A DNA stretch of 64,000 bases from assembly GCF_011765625.1 (NCBI RefSeq), contig NZ_CP050314.1:124001-188000 (forward strand), read 5' to 3'. The position numbers were made by a program, and so were the translations under genes. Every line of letters begins with the position of its first letter. Position 1 is the stretch's first letter. Below are positions 17,745-28,400 of the stretch, one piece after another. The notes beneath the pieces were generated by a model, which was given only the letters and a program-made list of their open reading frames with translations, searched no databases and was not told where the DNA came from. The DNA comes from Shewanella aestuarii. GTDB taxonomy: Bacteria > Pseudomonadota > Gammaproteobacteria > Enterobacterales > Shewanellaceae.

Positions 17745-20029
17745 GCTGGTATCTCCTGTTGTTGCACCATACTGTTAATTAATGCTTGATTAACTGATTG
17801 CTCAACAGGCATGTTTTTAACTAAGGCTAAAGCTGTGTCAACGATGGTATCTCGTATCGGTAACGGAAGGGTTGCAGCATCCGCTAACGGAATATAACAA
17901 TCCTCAGCTGTTATTCTTGCCACTACCGGGCATAACGAACCAAGTTGTTCATGCAGACTGGTTACAATCGCTTCGCTCACCGAGCCACTTCGACGGCACT
18001 CATCGACAATCAATATATGACGGCAATGGCGAGCTTTTTCGGCGATTGCTGTTTCATTGAGTGGCGCGAGGTAACGTAGGTCGATAACCGTAACCGCAAT
18101 ACCCTGCTCGGCCAATATTTTTTCTGCTTGGCGACTTAAATAATAACCATTGCCATAGCTAATAATGCAGAGGTCTTTACCCTCGCCAAACTGGCCTAAT
18201 TCACCATAAGCAAGCGGCAAAGCTTTGGCTTGTGGTACATATTGTCCAGCCCATAAGTTATCACCTACCTCGTGTAAATCACGGGTCATGTAAAGGGCTA
18301 TAGGCTCAAGAAATACTACGACACGTTGCTCTTCCTGAGCTAAACGCACACATTCGCGCAGCATAGCCATCGCGTCTTCACCATTAGATGGACACGCCAA
18401 AATAAGCCCCGGAATATCCCGAAATACGGTAAATGAATTATCATTATGAAAATGACCACCGAAGCCTTTTTGATAACCAAGTCCCGCTATGCGGATGACC
18501 ATGGGATTAGTGAATTGACCATTAGAGAAAAACGATAACGTTGCGGCTTCACCGCGAATTTGATCTTCTGCATTATGTACGTATGCCAGAAATTGGATCT
18601 CAGGGATCGGCAAAATACCGTTGTGCGCCATGCCGATCGCCAAGCCTAAAATTGCGGTTTCATCTAGCAAGGTGTTGATCACACGATTAGGACCAAAGCG
18701 TTCAATTAAGCGAGAAGTAACATGATATACCCCACCTTTTTTACCCACATCTTCACCGCAGACCACAATATTGTCGTTACGGCCCATCAGCTCCGTTAAG
18801 GTGAGATTAATGAGTTTACCCATGTGCACTGGCTTATCTAACGATAGTTTGTCGGCGCTAATTAATTGATTGAATGTATCGTCAGTGAATTGACTCGTTT
18901 GGGCTAACGTTGATTTCACTAATTTTGGCGGAATAATACTAGCCATAGCTTGTGCGGCCGTTTGCAGTTTTGGCTTGTTGACCACTTGCATGGCAATCGC
19001 ACTTATCCTTGCTTTAAGATCTTGATATAATTCAATCACTTGGCCTGAGGTTAAAAGCTTGGCTTCAATTATTTGTTGTGCGGTAACCAGCAAAGGATCC
19101 TGGGCTTCATTTTGTAAAATATAGTCTTTACTTAAATAGGCTATTTCGGCGTCACTGCCAGCATGGCCCATTAATCGCACCGTTCGCACATGTAAAAACA
19201 CTGGTTTTTTATGTTTACGGGCATAGTCTGCCGCAAGCTTACTGACTCGATAGGTATCCAATACATCACGGCCGTCGCAATAAAAATATTTAAGCCCTGC
19301 ACGCTGGCTAAAATTGGCTGTTATCCAGCCTTTGGGAGTACGAGTTGAAATACCAATACCGTTGTCTTCGCACACAAACATTATTGGCAACGGAATTTGC
19401 TGATACGCTGTCCAACAGGCTGAGTTGATCGCAGTTTGGGCGCTGGCATGATTCGATGAGGCGTCACCAAAATTACACACGATGATACTGTCTGCGGGCA
19501 TATTGGCAGCTACCGATAATCGCGCGGTAAGTGGAATACTAAATGCAGCACCAATGGCCTTTGGTAGATGTGACGCAATGGTTGACGTTTGCGGCGGAAT
19601 AAATAAGCGTTTACTGCCCAGCACTTTATGGCGTCCACCAGAAATAGGATCGTCACTTGAGGCAGAAAAAGACAATAACATGTCCCAAAGCTGGGTTTCA
19701 CCAGCAACTCGCCTGCCACGCTCTATCATGAAAGCGGCGCTGCGATAATGCAGAAACGCCATGTCTGTAGGCCGCGTTGCTAATGCATAGGCCGCATTAC
19801 CTTCGTGTCCTGAGCTACCAATAGTATAAAAACCTTGATTACGAGCACGCATGCGGCGCGACTCTAAATCCAGTAAACGACTTTTTAGCTGCGACTCGAA
19901 TAACCCAAGAAAATCGGCATCACTTAACCCCAGCTCGGTGTGATCCCAGCCTTCGCCTATATCTTCAAAATCCTCAACTAATACGCGCTCAATAAACTGC
20001 CGCTCTAATGCTATTGCTCTGTCTTCCAT
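17741..20029 (-). CDS. Fused E1 alpha-beta 2-oxoacid dehydrogenase (thiamine-diphosphate enzyme)
   Basis: The 762-aa protein joins both halves of a branched-chain/pyruvate-type E1. Residues ~1-370 are alpha-like: GSSGHEGNAAYA, and the ThDP-binding stretch GDASSNHASAQTA ending in CEDNGIGIST. Residues ~400-745 are beta-like: NIVVCGEDVGKKGGVYHVT, ETAILGLAIGMA, GGHFHNDNSFT and the transketolase C-terminal domain with IVDECRRSGSVSEAI. E1 decarboxylates a 2-oxoacid and acylates the lipoyl group of an E2. No E2 or E3 gene is in the window, so it must borrow them or act differently. It forms an operon with the FabD-like gene. A link to the glutaryl-CoA dehydrogenase upstream (2-oxoadipate to glutaryl-CoA) is possible but unproven. 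Confidence 0.8.
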   Translation of the reverse strand: MEDRAIALERQFIERVLVEDFEDIGEGWDHTELGLSDADFLGLFESQLKSRLLDLESRRMRARNQGFYTIGSSGHEGNAAYALATRPTDMAFLHYRSAAFMIERGRRVAGETQLWDMLLSFSASSDDPISGGRHKVLGSKRLFIPPQTSTIASHLPKAIGAAFSIPLTARLSVAANMPADSIIVCNFGDASSNHASAQTAINSACWTAYQQIPLPIMFVCEDNGIGISTRTPKGWITANFSQRAGLKYFYCDGRDVLDTYRVSKLAADYARKHKKPVFLHVRTVRLMGHAGSDAEIAYLSKDYILQNEAQDPLLVTAQQIIEAKLLTSGQVIELYQDLKARISAIAMQVVNKPKLQTAAQAMASIIPPKLVKSTLAQTSQFTDDTFNQLISADKLSLDKPVHMGKLINLTLTELMGRNDNIVVCGEDVGKKGGVYHVTSRLIERFGPNRVINTLLDETAILGLAIGMAHNGILPIPEIQFLAYVHNAEDQIRGEAATLSFFSNGQFTNPMVIRIAGLGYQKGFGGHFHNDNSFTVFRDIPGLILACPSNGEDAMAMLRECVRLAQEEQRVVVFLEPIALYMTRDLHEVGDNLWAGQYVPQAKALPLAYGELGQFGEGKDLCIISYGNGYYLSRQAEKILAEQGIAVTVIDLRYLAPLNETAIAEKARHCRHILIVDECRRSGSVSEAIVTSLHEQLGSLCPVVARITAEDCYIPLADAATLPLPIRDTIVDTALALVKNMPVEQSVNQALINSMVQQQEIPA

Positions 20030-20427
20030 TGCTGTAATCCCACATAATTTGCTGTGTCACACACGGGCTTAACCACAGCTAATTCATGTTATTACTTGGC
20101 TGAATTAACAATTTTAGCTAGCAAAAATTCGCCTCTTGAGAAAACCCAAAGGACATTGCAACTTTATATTTGGCTAAGTCTTACTTGATTTGATTTTTTA
20201 GTGACTCTAGTTCTGATACTTAGCGTGATGCTTAAAATAGAACTGCTATTTACTTGACCTCTTCATACGTTGACCTGTGCATATGTTGGTCTGATGTACA
20301 TGTTGGCCTGACACATAGGTTGAAGCTTTGCGGCACACTGACTGACGAATATGAGATACGCGTCAGTCATTATCCATTTGAAACTAAGTTAATATTCAGC
20401 TCACAATCTACTTAGCATAACCTCGGG
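20030..20427. other. Intergenic region with degenerate short repeats
   Basis: There is no gene. At 20264-20325 the word CATAYGTTGRYCTG occurs as four imperfect direct copies (starts 20264, 20280, 20299, 20314; the last two shortened). They could be protein-binding sites upstream of the E1-FabD operon or a decayed tandem repeat. Confidence 0.4.
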
Positions 20428-21603
20428 TTAGCCAAAGGCTTGAATGCCCGTTTGCGCCCGACCTAAAATCAGCGCATGAATATCATGAGTGCCTTCGTAG
20501 GTATTGACCGCTTCAAGGTTCATGACATGGCGAATAACATGAAACTCATCGCTAATGCCATTGCCACCGTGCATATCACGAGACATGCGGGCTATGTCTA
20601 ACGCCTTACCACAGGAATTACGCTTGATCATCGAAATAGCTTCAACGGGCAAAGTATCGTTATCCATCAACCGACCCGCTTGTAAGCAAGCAAATAACCC
20701 CATGGTGATATCGGTTTGCATATCAGCAAGCTTTTTTTGGATAAGTTGAGTTGCCGCTAATGGGCGATTAAATTGAATTCTATCTAGGCTGTATTGACGC
20801 GCCGCGTGCCAACAAAACTCAGCGGCACCCAATGCACCCCAAGCGATACCGTATCGGGCTTTATTAAGGCAACCAAAAGGCCCTTTTAAGCCAGACACAT
20901 TAGGCAGCAATGCATCTTCACCCACTTCAACGTTATCCATCACAATTTCACCTGTGATAGAAGCACGCAGTGAGAATTTACCTTCAATTTTGGGGGCGCT
21001 TAACCCTTTCATGCCTTTTTCTAGTATGAATCCTCGGATCTCGCCGTCTAATTTGGCCCACACCACAAACACGTCGGCAATTGGTGAATTGGTGATCCAC
21101 ATTTTAGCGCCAGTTAGGACATAACCCTCTTGGGTTTTAGTCGCTCGTGTTTTCATGCCACCAGGGTCTGAGCCAACATCTGGCTCTGTTAATCCAAAGC
21201 ATCCAACCCATTCACCACTGGCTAATTTTGGCAAATATTTCATCCGCTGTGCTTCGCTGCCATAGGCATAAATCGGATGCATCACTAAAGATGACTGCAC
21301 GCTCATGGCTGAACGGTATCCACTGTCCACGCGTTCGATTTCACGGGCAACTAATCCATAACTCACATAATTAGCGTCTGAGCCGCCGTATTGCTCCGGC
21401 AACGTTGAACCTAATAAACCAAGTGCACCAAGTTCATTAATGATCTCGCGATCAAAATGTTCTTTTCGATTTGCCATTAATACTCGAGTCATTAATTTTT
21501 CTTGTGCGAATTCATGAGTCATATCTCGGATCATGCGTTCTTCGCCAGTTAACAAACTATCGAACTGTAATGGATCTTTCCAATCAAATATTACACGAGA
21601 CAT
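20428..21603 (-). CDS. gcdH: Glutaryl-CoA dehydrogenase
   Basis: The 391-aa acyl-CoA dehydrogenase has the flavin/substrate blocks [57 protein letters not shown] and [17 protein letters not shown], in which the Glu is the catalytic base position. This set is characteristic of glutaryl-CoA dehydrogenase, which converts glutaryl-CoA to crotonyl-CoA in lysine/tryptophan breakdown using FAD and an electron-transfer flavoprotein. Length is typical. It lies between ppiC and the E1 gene, all leftward, but with a ~400-bp gap to E1, so it probably has its own transcript. Confidence 0.9.
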   Translation of the reverse strand: MSRVIFDWKDPLQFDSLLTGEERMIRDMTHEFAQEKLMTRVLMANRKEHFDREIINELGALGLLGSTLPEQYGGSDANYVSYGLVAREIERVDSGYRSAMSVQSSLVMHPIYAYGSEAQRMKYLPKLASGEWVGCFGLTEPDVGSDPGGMKTRATKTQEGYVLTGAKMWITNSPIADVFVVWAKLDGEIRGFILEKGMKGLSAPKIEGKFSLRASITGEIVMDNVEVGEDALLPNVSGLKGPFGCLNKARYGIAWGALGAAEFCWHAARQYSLDRIQFNRPLAATQLIQKKLADMQTDITMGLFACLQAGRLMDNDTLPVEAISMIKRNSCGKALDIARMSRDMHGGNGISDEFHVIRHVMNLEAVNTYEGTHDIHALILGRAQTGIQAFG

Positions 21604-21675
21604 GGGTTCCCCTTATTTTTATTGTTTTATCTACAAAGACAGTGTTTAACTTCTCTAATTGTTTAACTACTGTAA

Positions 21676-22458
21676 CTATTGCATTAATGGACTGGCATCA
21701 ACATCAAATTCAAATCCATCAATATTAGCCTGGCTTATTAGGTGTCTAATGTATTGTGCTATTGCTTTACGTTTTACTTTTTCATTTAAATAAGTCGTGA
21801 TACGTTGCTTAACTAAATCATAAGGTAATTGATTACCGGCAATTTTCATGTCAATAAATACCACATGGTATCCATAACGTGATTCTACTGCATGAGTCAT
21901 TAACCCTTCACTTGCAGCAAAAACTTGTCGTTCAAATTCTGCAACGGTTTGACCTTTACTCAATTGCCCCAATACACCTCCATGCTTGGAAGAGTCACAT
22001 TTAGAATGTGCTGAAGCTAAAACGCTGAAGCTTTCCCCCTGTTTTAGCTGCTTAATAATTTCGTCAGCTAATGCTTTGGCCTCTAATCTGGTATTGATAT
22101 CTTCTACTGGGGCTGGTAATAAAATGTGTCTTGCTGCTACCAATGGTGATGTCGTAAATTTTGATAAATTGGCTTGGTAATACTGTTGGCACTCTGCCGA
22201 TGTGGCTTGTGGTATTTTAATATCTTGATTAATAAGTTGCTCTAAAACGGCATCTTGGTAAGTTTTTTCATCTGCAAATGTTGTTGCATCAATGTTATTG
22301 GTCAAATTGAGTTCGTCTGCACGTTGTAATAGCAATTTACCAATAATTAAACTTTGAGCAGCACTTACCATAGCTGCTCTATGATTGTCTGCTGGATGGT
22401 ATTGCATTTCATTCAATACGGCTTGTTCAGAGATAGACTCTTGATTAACGCTTATCAT
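21676..22458 (-). CDS. PpiC-type (parvulin) peptidyl-prolyl isomerase of the nar operon
   Basis: The 260-aa protein has a NifM/SurA-like N-terminal helical region and a parvulin domain (about 125-220): AARHILLPAP, ALADEIIKQLKQGESFSVLASAHSKC and GGVLGQLSKGQTV, ending with YGYHVVFID. There is no signal peptide, so it is cytoplasmic. A ppiC gene downstream of narI is a known arrangement in Pseudomonas and other denitrifiers, where it is thought to help fold or mature the reductase. It is 58 bp downstream of narI on the same strand, so it is the last gene of narGHJI-ppiC. Confidence 0.85.
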   Translation of the reverse strand: MISVNQESISEQAVLNEMQYHPADNHRAAMVSAAQSLIIGKLLLQRADELNLTNNIDATTFADEKTYQDAVLEQLINQDIKIPQATSAECQQYYQANLSKFTTSPLVAARHILLPAPVEDINTRLEAKALADEIIKQLKQGESFSVLASAHSKCDSSKHGGVLGQLSKGQTVAEFERQVFAASEGLMTHAVESRYGYHVVFIDMKIAGNQLPYDLVKQRITTYLNEKVKRKAIAQYIRHLISQANIDGFEFDVDASPLMQ

Positions 22459-22516
22459 AAGGTACCCTCAATGGAAATGAAAAATGCCCTGAGCTAAGCC
22501 CAGGACATCACTATCA

Positions 22517-23200
22517 TTAACGTTTCACACGAACAACTTGGTAGTTTCTGCTTAAGTATTGAACTGGAACACTGGCAATGTGAACTAGACGACTAAACGG
22601 AAATAATACAAACAAACTCATACCAAGAAATATATGCAGTTTGAAGATAATATTCACATCGGCAATCGATGCTGTCGCTTCAGAAATATCAAATGTCACC
22701 ACATTTTGAGCCCAGCTCATCAGCAATAACATTTCTGAACCATCAAGATGCCCCAAAGACACTATGATAGTTATTAATCCGAGTACAAGCTGGACATAGA
22801 GCACCATCAAAATGGCAATGTCCATGTTACTGCTTGTTGCTTTTATTCTCGGGTTGTTTAAGCGACGTTTGATTAAAATGGTTAATCCATATAAACAAAT
22901 TAAACCAAATATTCCACCAGCCGTTATCGCGATTAATTGTTTGTCACTGGCTTCAATGCCAAACAAGTGCCATACCTCCGCTGGAGTAAGCAAACCAACA
23001 AAGTGACCAAGTAAAATCGCGATAATTCCAATATGAAAAGCTCGACTTCCTCTTTTAAGGTCTTTACTTTCAAGTAGCTGGCTTGAACCTGTTTTCCACG
23101 TATACTGCTCTCTATCGTAACGTACGATAGAGCCTACAATAAAAATAGCGAAGGCAATATAAGGGTAAATGCCAAAAAACAGCGTGTTTAAATAACTCAT
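22517..23200 (-). CDS. narI: Respiratory nitrate reductase gamma subunit (cytochrome b)
   Basis: A 227-aa membrane protein with five hydrophobic segments, starting MSYLNTLFFGIYPYIAFAIF as NarI proteins do, and with conserved His residues (FHIGIIAILLGHFVG, then FKLHIFLGMSLFVLFPFSRLVH) that bind the two b hemes. NarI oxidises quinol at the membrane and passes electrons to NarH. Length is normal (~225 aa). It is 9 bp downstream of narJ in the operon. Confidence 0.95.
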   Translation of the reverse strand: MSYLNTLFFGIYPYIAFAIFIVGSIVRYDREQYTWKTGSSQLLESKDLKRGSRAFHIGIIAILLGHFVGLLTPAEVWHLFGIEASDKQLIAITAGGIFGLICLYGLTILIKRRLNNPRIKATSSNMDIAILMVLYVQLVLGLITIIVSLGHLDGSEMLLLMSWAQNVVTFDISEATASIADVNIIFKLHIFLGMSLFVLFPFSRLVHIASVPVQYLSRNYQVVRVKR

Positions 23201-23209
23201 GGTTTACTC

Positions 23210-23923
23210 CTAACTGGCACGTTTATCAAAACCAGTCCAGGTGACTGGCACAAACTGATCTTTGCGTTGACTTTCACTCGGACGATTAACAGAGCTTGGG
23301 CAGTTTTCTGCATCAGGGGCACCAAAGGTAACCGCTTCTTCTTCCCATTCTTTATCAATCGCCTGCTTAGTATCATCACGCTTTTCATTAACGAGTTGGG
23401 CTCGAATTGGAGCCAAGTCGACCTGGTTTTGCGCTATATGAAGTAACGCATCAAGCAACACCGCGTAATCACTCTGACGTTTCTCTAGGCGACAAAATAG
23501 AAGTGCAAGAATATGCTCTACTTCTTGTATTCCCGCCCTAGCATTTTCATCACCTTGGCTTGATAAAAACTCAAGAAATAGTGGGATATAATCCGGCAAT
23601 TCTTTTTTATCGAGTTCTAATCCTGCTTGTTTGTATTGGCTAACCAAATCAACCATCGCTTGACCACGATCCCGGCTTTCGCCGTGCAAGTGTTCAAATA
23701 ACCACAAACCAAGAGCACGACCACGCTCAAATAGGCCATCATACTCTGCTTGCCAGTCCATTAAATCACCTGCAAAACGGTGTTCAATAAATCCGACTAC
23801 AGCTGCTTGATGTTGCTCATTCAATGGACTATTTTGTACCACTTCAATGAGTTCATCACACGCATCAATCATCTCCTGCTTGGGGTAATCCAGCAGATGA
23901 GATATCACACTCAATACTTGCAT
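23210..23923 (-). CDS. narJ: Nitrate reductase chaperone NarJ
   Basis: The 237-aa protein begins MQVLSVISHLLDYPKQEM and contains LFEHLHGESRDRGQAMVDLVSQY, the typical NarJ block of the TorD-family redox chaperones. NarJ binds apo-NarGH and controls molybdenum-cofactor insertion and membrane docking; it is not part of the final enzyme. It lies 10 bp downstream of narH and 9 bp upstream of narI. The C-terminal tail after ~170 is polar and variable, as usual. Confidence 0.95.
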   Translation of the reverse strand: MQVLSVISHLLDYPKQEMIDACDELIEVVQNSPLNEQHQAAVVGFIEHRFAGDLMDWQAEYDGLFERGRALGLWLFEHLHGESRDRGQAMVDLVSQYKQAGLELDKKELPDYIPLFLEFLSSQGDENARAGIQEVEHILALLFCRLEKRQSDYAVLLDALLHIAQNQVDLAPIRAQLVNEKRDDTKQAIDKEWEEEAVTFGAPDAENCPSSVNRPSESQRKDQFVPVTWTGFDKRAS

Positions 23924-23933
23924 GTTTTACTCC

Positions 23934-25466
23934 TTATTTGATCTCAACAGGGATAATCTGGCGAACAGTTTGCTTTTTGTTACCAAACAAATTCACGCTA
24001 TTTCCACCGTCACTACAACCGTTACCAAAGCTAAATCCACAGCCGCTCTTCATGTCATAAGCATTGGCAGCATAGGCTTTATGGCTGGTTGGAATGACGA
24101 AGCGATCTTCGTAATTTGCAATCGCCATATAGCGATACATTTCTTCAACTTGGTTTACCGTTAAACCAACTTGCTTAAGCACGGCTAAATCTTCAACACC
24201 CTCAACTTGCTGAGCACGTTTAAAGGCGCGCATTGCAATCATTCTTTCAAGCGCATGAATAACAGGGCGTTCGTCACCAGCTGTTAATAAGTTAGCCAAA
24301 TAGCGCATTGGAATTCGCTGAGATTTCAAATCAGGAATAACACCATTCATGCCAATATGACCTGCTTTTACGGCAGTTTGTATTGGTGATAGAGGCGGCA
24401 CATACCACACCATTGGTAAAGTGCGATATTCAGGGTGTAATGGTAGTGCCACTTTCCAGTCAACAGCCATTTTGTATACTGGTGACTGACGAGCTGACTC
24501 TAACCAACTATCAGGGATCCCTTCCGCTCTAGCAGCTGCAATAACTTCTGGGTCACTTGGGTCAAGGAACATACTTAATTGAGCGGGATACAAGTCATGC
24601 TCATTAGGTACGCTTGCGACTTCTTCGACTCTGTCAGCATCATATAAAAGCACGCCTAGGTAGCGAATTCGACCCACACAGGTTTCTGCACATACTGTTG
24701 GTTGCCCAGCTTCGATACGTGGGAAACAGAAAATACATTTCTCTGATTTACCTGATTTCCAGTTGTAATAGATCTTTTTGTATGGACAACCCGATACACA
24801 CATACGCCAGCCACGACACTTGTCTTGGTCAATCAGCACAATGCCATCTTCTTCACGTTTATAGATAGCGCCCGATGGACAACTCGCAACACAAGCAGGG
24901 TTGATACAATGTTCGCATAAGCGTGGCAAATACATCATGAATGTTTTTTCAAACTGACCATAGATGTCTTTTTGCACAACTTCATCAAAGTTTTTATCTT
25001 TTTTACGCTCAGAGAACTCTGTACCAAGAATTTCTTCCCAGTTTGGCCCCCAGTTAATTTTCTCCATACGTTGACCGGTAATCAACGAACGAGGACGAGC
25101 CACTGGCTGATGCTTGCTATCTGGTGCATTGTGTAAATGTTGATAATCAAAATCGAATGGTTCGTAATAATCATCTATTTCAGGTAAATCTGGATTAGCA
25201 AAAATATTAGCTAATAATCTACGGCGATTACCTTGACGAGGCTCTAGAGAGCCATTTTTATTGCGCTTCCATCCACCATTATATTTATCTTGGTTTTCCC
25301 ATTCTTTTGGATAACCAATACCCGGTTTGGTTTCTACGTTATTGAACCAGGCATATTCCACACCCTCGCGGCTAGTCCAAACGTTTTTACAAGTAATAGA
25401 GCAAGTGTGGCAGCCGATACATTTATCTAGGTTTAACACCATGCCAATTTGTGCACGTACTTTCAT
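23934..25466 (-). CDS. narH: Respiratory nitrate reductase beta subunit (Fe-S)
   Basis: The 510-aa protein carries four ferredoxin-type Cys sets: CIGCHTCSITC at residues 16-26, CEHCINPACVASC, CRGWRMCVSGC (Trp in place of one Cys, marking the 3Fe-4S cluster of NarH) and CIFC...CAETC. It relays electrons from NarI to NarG. The spacing and length match E. coli NarH (512 aa). It starts 15 bp after narG. Confidence 0.97.
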   Translation of the reverse strand: MKVRAQIGMVLNLDKCIGCHTCSITCKNVWTSREGVEYAWFNNVETKPGIGYPKEWENQDKYNGGWKRNKNGSLEPRQGNRRRLLANIFANPDLPEIDDYYEPFDFDYQHLHNAPDSKHQPVARPRSLITGQRMEKINWGPNWEEILGTEFSERKKDKNFDEVVQKDIYGQFEKTFMMYLPRLCEHCINPACVASCPSGAIYKREEDGIVLIDQDKCRGWRMCVSGCPYKKIYYNWKSGKSEKCIFCFPRIEAGQPTVCAETCVGRIRYLGVLLYDADRVEEVASVPNEHDLYPAQLSMFLDPSDPEVIAAARAEGIPDSWLESARQSPVYKMAVDWKVALPLHPEYRTLPMVWYVPPLSPIQTAVKAGHIGMNGVIPDLKSQRIPMRYLANLLTAGDERPVIHALERMIAMRAFKRAQQVEGVEDLAVLKQVGLTVNQVEEMYRYMAIANYEDRFVIPTSHKAYAANAYDMKSGCGFSFGNGCSDGGNSVNLFGNKKQTVRQIIPVEIK

Positions 25467-25481
25467 ATTTTTATCCTCGAC

Positions 25482-28400
25482 TTACTCTGCGTCTAACCAG
25501 TCAACATTGTCCATTTTACGAACAATCACGAACTCATCTCGGTTACAACCTACGGTACCGTAATAGTTAAAACCGTATGATTGCTGTGCATAACCACCGA
25601 TCATATGGGTTGGTTTCATCACAGCTCGAGTGACTGAGTTATGGATACCACCACGAGTTCCTGTTGTTTCAGCACCTGGGGTGTTAACAATTCGCTCTTG
25701 AGCGTGATACATCATGCTCATCCCTTGTGGTACACGTTGTGATACAACCGCACGACACGCTATTGCACCGTTTACGTTAAAGACTTCAATCCAATCGTTA
25801 TCTTTAATGCCTGCATCTTTGGCGTCGATTTCGCTTAACCACACAATCGGACCACCACGACTTAACGTAAGCATGAGTAGGTTGTCTGAATAGGTTGAAT
25901 GAATACCCCATTTTTGATGCGGAGTGATCCAGTTCAACACCAACTCTTTATTACCATTTGGTTTTTTGCCTATAATAGGTTGAGTCGTTTTTAAGTTAAC
26001 AGGTGGTTTGTAACTCACTAATGTCTCGCCAAAATCGCGCATCCATTGATGATCTTGGTAGAATTGTTGACGCCCCGTTACAGTACGCCAAGGAATATAC
26101 TCGTGTACGTTGGTATAACCCGCGTTATAAGAAACATGCTCGTCTTCTAACCCAGACCAAGTCGGTGAGCTAATAATTTTGCGTGGTTGCGCTTGAATAT
26201 CGCGAAAGCGAATTTTCTCTTCTTCTTTAGGCTTAGCTAAATGGGTGTGATCTAGACCAGTAAATTCACCTAAAGCAGCCCATGCTTTAACCGCTACTTG
26301 ACCATTAGTTTCAGGCGCTAAACTTAAAATCACTTCAGCGGCATCAATAGATGATTCAATTTTTGGTCTACCTTTTTGAGGGCCTTCAGTAGTGTGCAGA
26401 TAGTTGAGCTCACCAAGGAATGCCACTTCTTTTTCGGTATTCCAATTAATGCCTTTACCTCCATTACCTTGGCTTTCCAATAAAGGACCAAGAGAGGTAA
26501 ATCGGTTATAGGTATTAGGATAATCACGCTCTACAACCATAAAGTTTGGCGCTGTTTTACCCGGGATAAGGTCACATTCACCTTTCCACCACATTTTAAC
26601 CCCATCTGGTTGAGCTAATTCAGCAGGTGTATCGTGCATTAAAGGCACTGAAACAAGGTCTTGCTCCAAACCTAAATGCCCTACACAAAGGTTAGAGAAT
26701 GTTTTAGCGATGCCTTTAAAAATGTCCCAATCTGAACGAGATTCCCAAACAGGATCAACCGCCTTAGATAATGGGTGAATAAATGGATGCATATCTGATG
26801 TATTCATATCGTCTTTTTCATACCAAGTCGCGGTAGGTAAAACGATGTCTGAATACAAGCAAGTTGTAGACATACGGAAATCCAATGTCACCCATAAATC
26901 TACTTTGCCTTCAGGTGCTTTATCATGCCAAATCACATCTTCTGGTTTTTTATCACCACTTTCGCCTAAGTCTTTACCTTGTAGGCCATGCTTAGTGCCA
27001 AGGAGGTGGCGCAACATGTATTCATGGCCTTTACCTGAAGATCCCAGTAGGTTTGAACGCCAAATAAACATGTTGTGTGGGTAGTTTTTAGGATTATCAG
27101 GATCTAAACTCGCAAATTGCATTTCACCTGAAGTTAACTGCTGCACAGTATAATCTTTTGGTGACATACCCGCTTTAACCGCTTCTTTACATAAATCAAG
27201 TGGGTTTTTATTAAATTGTGGCGCTGAAGGCAACCACCCCATGCGTTCAGCACGTGTGTTGTAGTCAAGTACTGATGCTGTCCACTTAGTCTTATCTGCC
27301 AGAGGCGACAACACTTCGGTCATTTCTAATTTTTCATAACGCCATTGATCAGAATGGTTATAGAAAAACGAAGTTCCGTTCATTTGACGAGGTGGTTTTT
27401 GCCAATCTGAACCAAAAGCTAATGGTACCCAACCGCACTGAGGGCGTAACTTTTCTTGGCCAACATAATGCGCCCAACCGCCACCTGATTGACCAACACA
27501 GCCACACATCATGAGCATGTTGATTAAACCACGGTAGTTCATATCCATGTTGTACCAATGGTTTAAGCCGGCACCCACAATAACCATGCTGCGGCCTTTC
27601 GTTTTATGTGCATTATCTGCAAACTCACGGGCAACTTGAATGACATTTTCAGGATCAACGCCGGTGATTTGTTGCTGCCAACCAGGTGTATAAGGCACAT
27701 TATCTAAATAAGATTTAGCGGTATTGTCGTCGCCAAGACCATTATCTACACCGTAGTGCGCAATCATTAAATCAAATACGCTGGCAACTAAAACGCTGGT
27801 GCCATCTTTAATCGTAACGTTCTTAACAGGAACTTTGCGAACTTGGATTTCATCATGTTCAGTGTGTTGGAAGTAGCCTAAATCATGAGCTTTACTGCCA
27901 AAATAAGGAAATTGTACATCGGCTACGCTGTCAGCTTGTTGCTTTAAGCTCAATGCAAACTTATGTTTTTCTCCTGTTTTGCCGTTACGTTGCTCAATGT
28001 TCCATTTACCCTTCTCACCCCATCGGTAACCAATTGAACCCGTTGGAGAAATAAGTTCTCCCGTGTTTTCATCTATTGCAATGGTTTTCCATTCAGGGTT
28101 GTTATCTTGGCCAAGATTATCTGCTAAATCAGATGCACGTAAAAATGCACCTTGGACTAAGCCAGTGTCATTTTTATCTAACTTAACCAACATTGGCATA
28201 TCGGTATAAGTGCGCACATAGTCAGCAAAATATTCACTCTGTTTTTCAATGTGAAATTCTTTTAAAATGACATGGCCAAAAGCCATCGCAAGTGCAGCGT
28301 CGGTTCCCTGCTTTGGTGATAACCAAATGTCAGACAATTTAGAACATTCAGAATAATCTGATGTGATAACGACAGTTTTAGTACCTTTGTAACGCACTTC

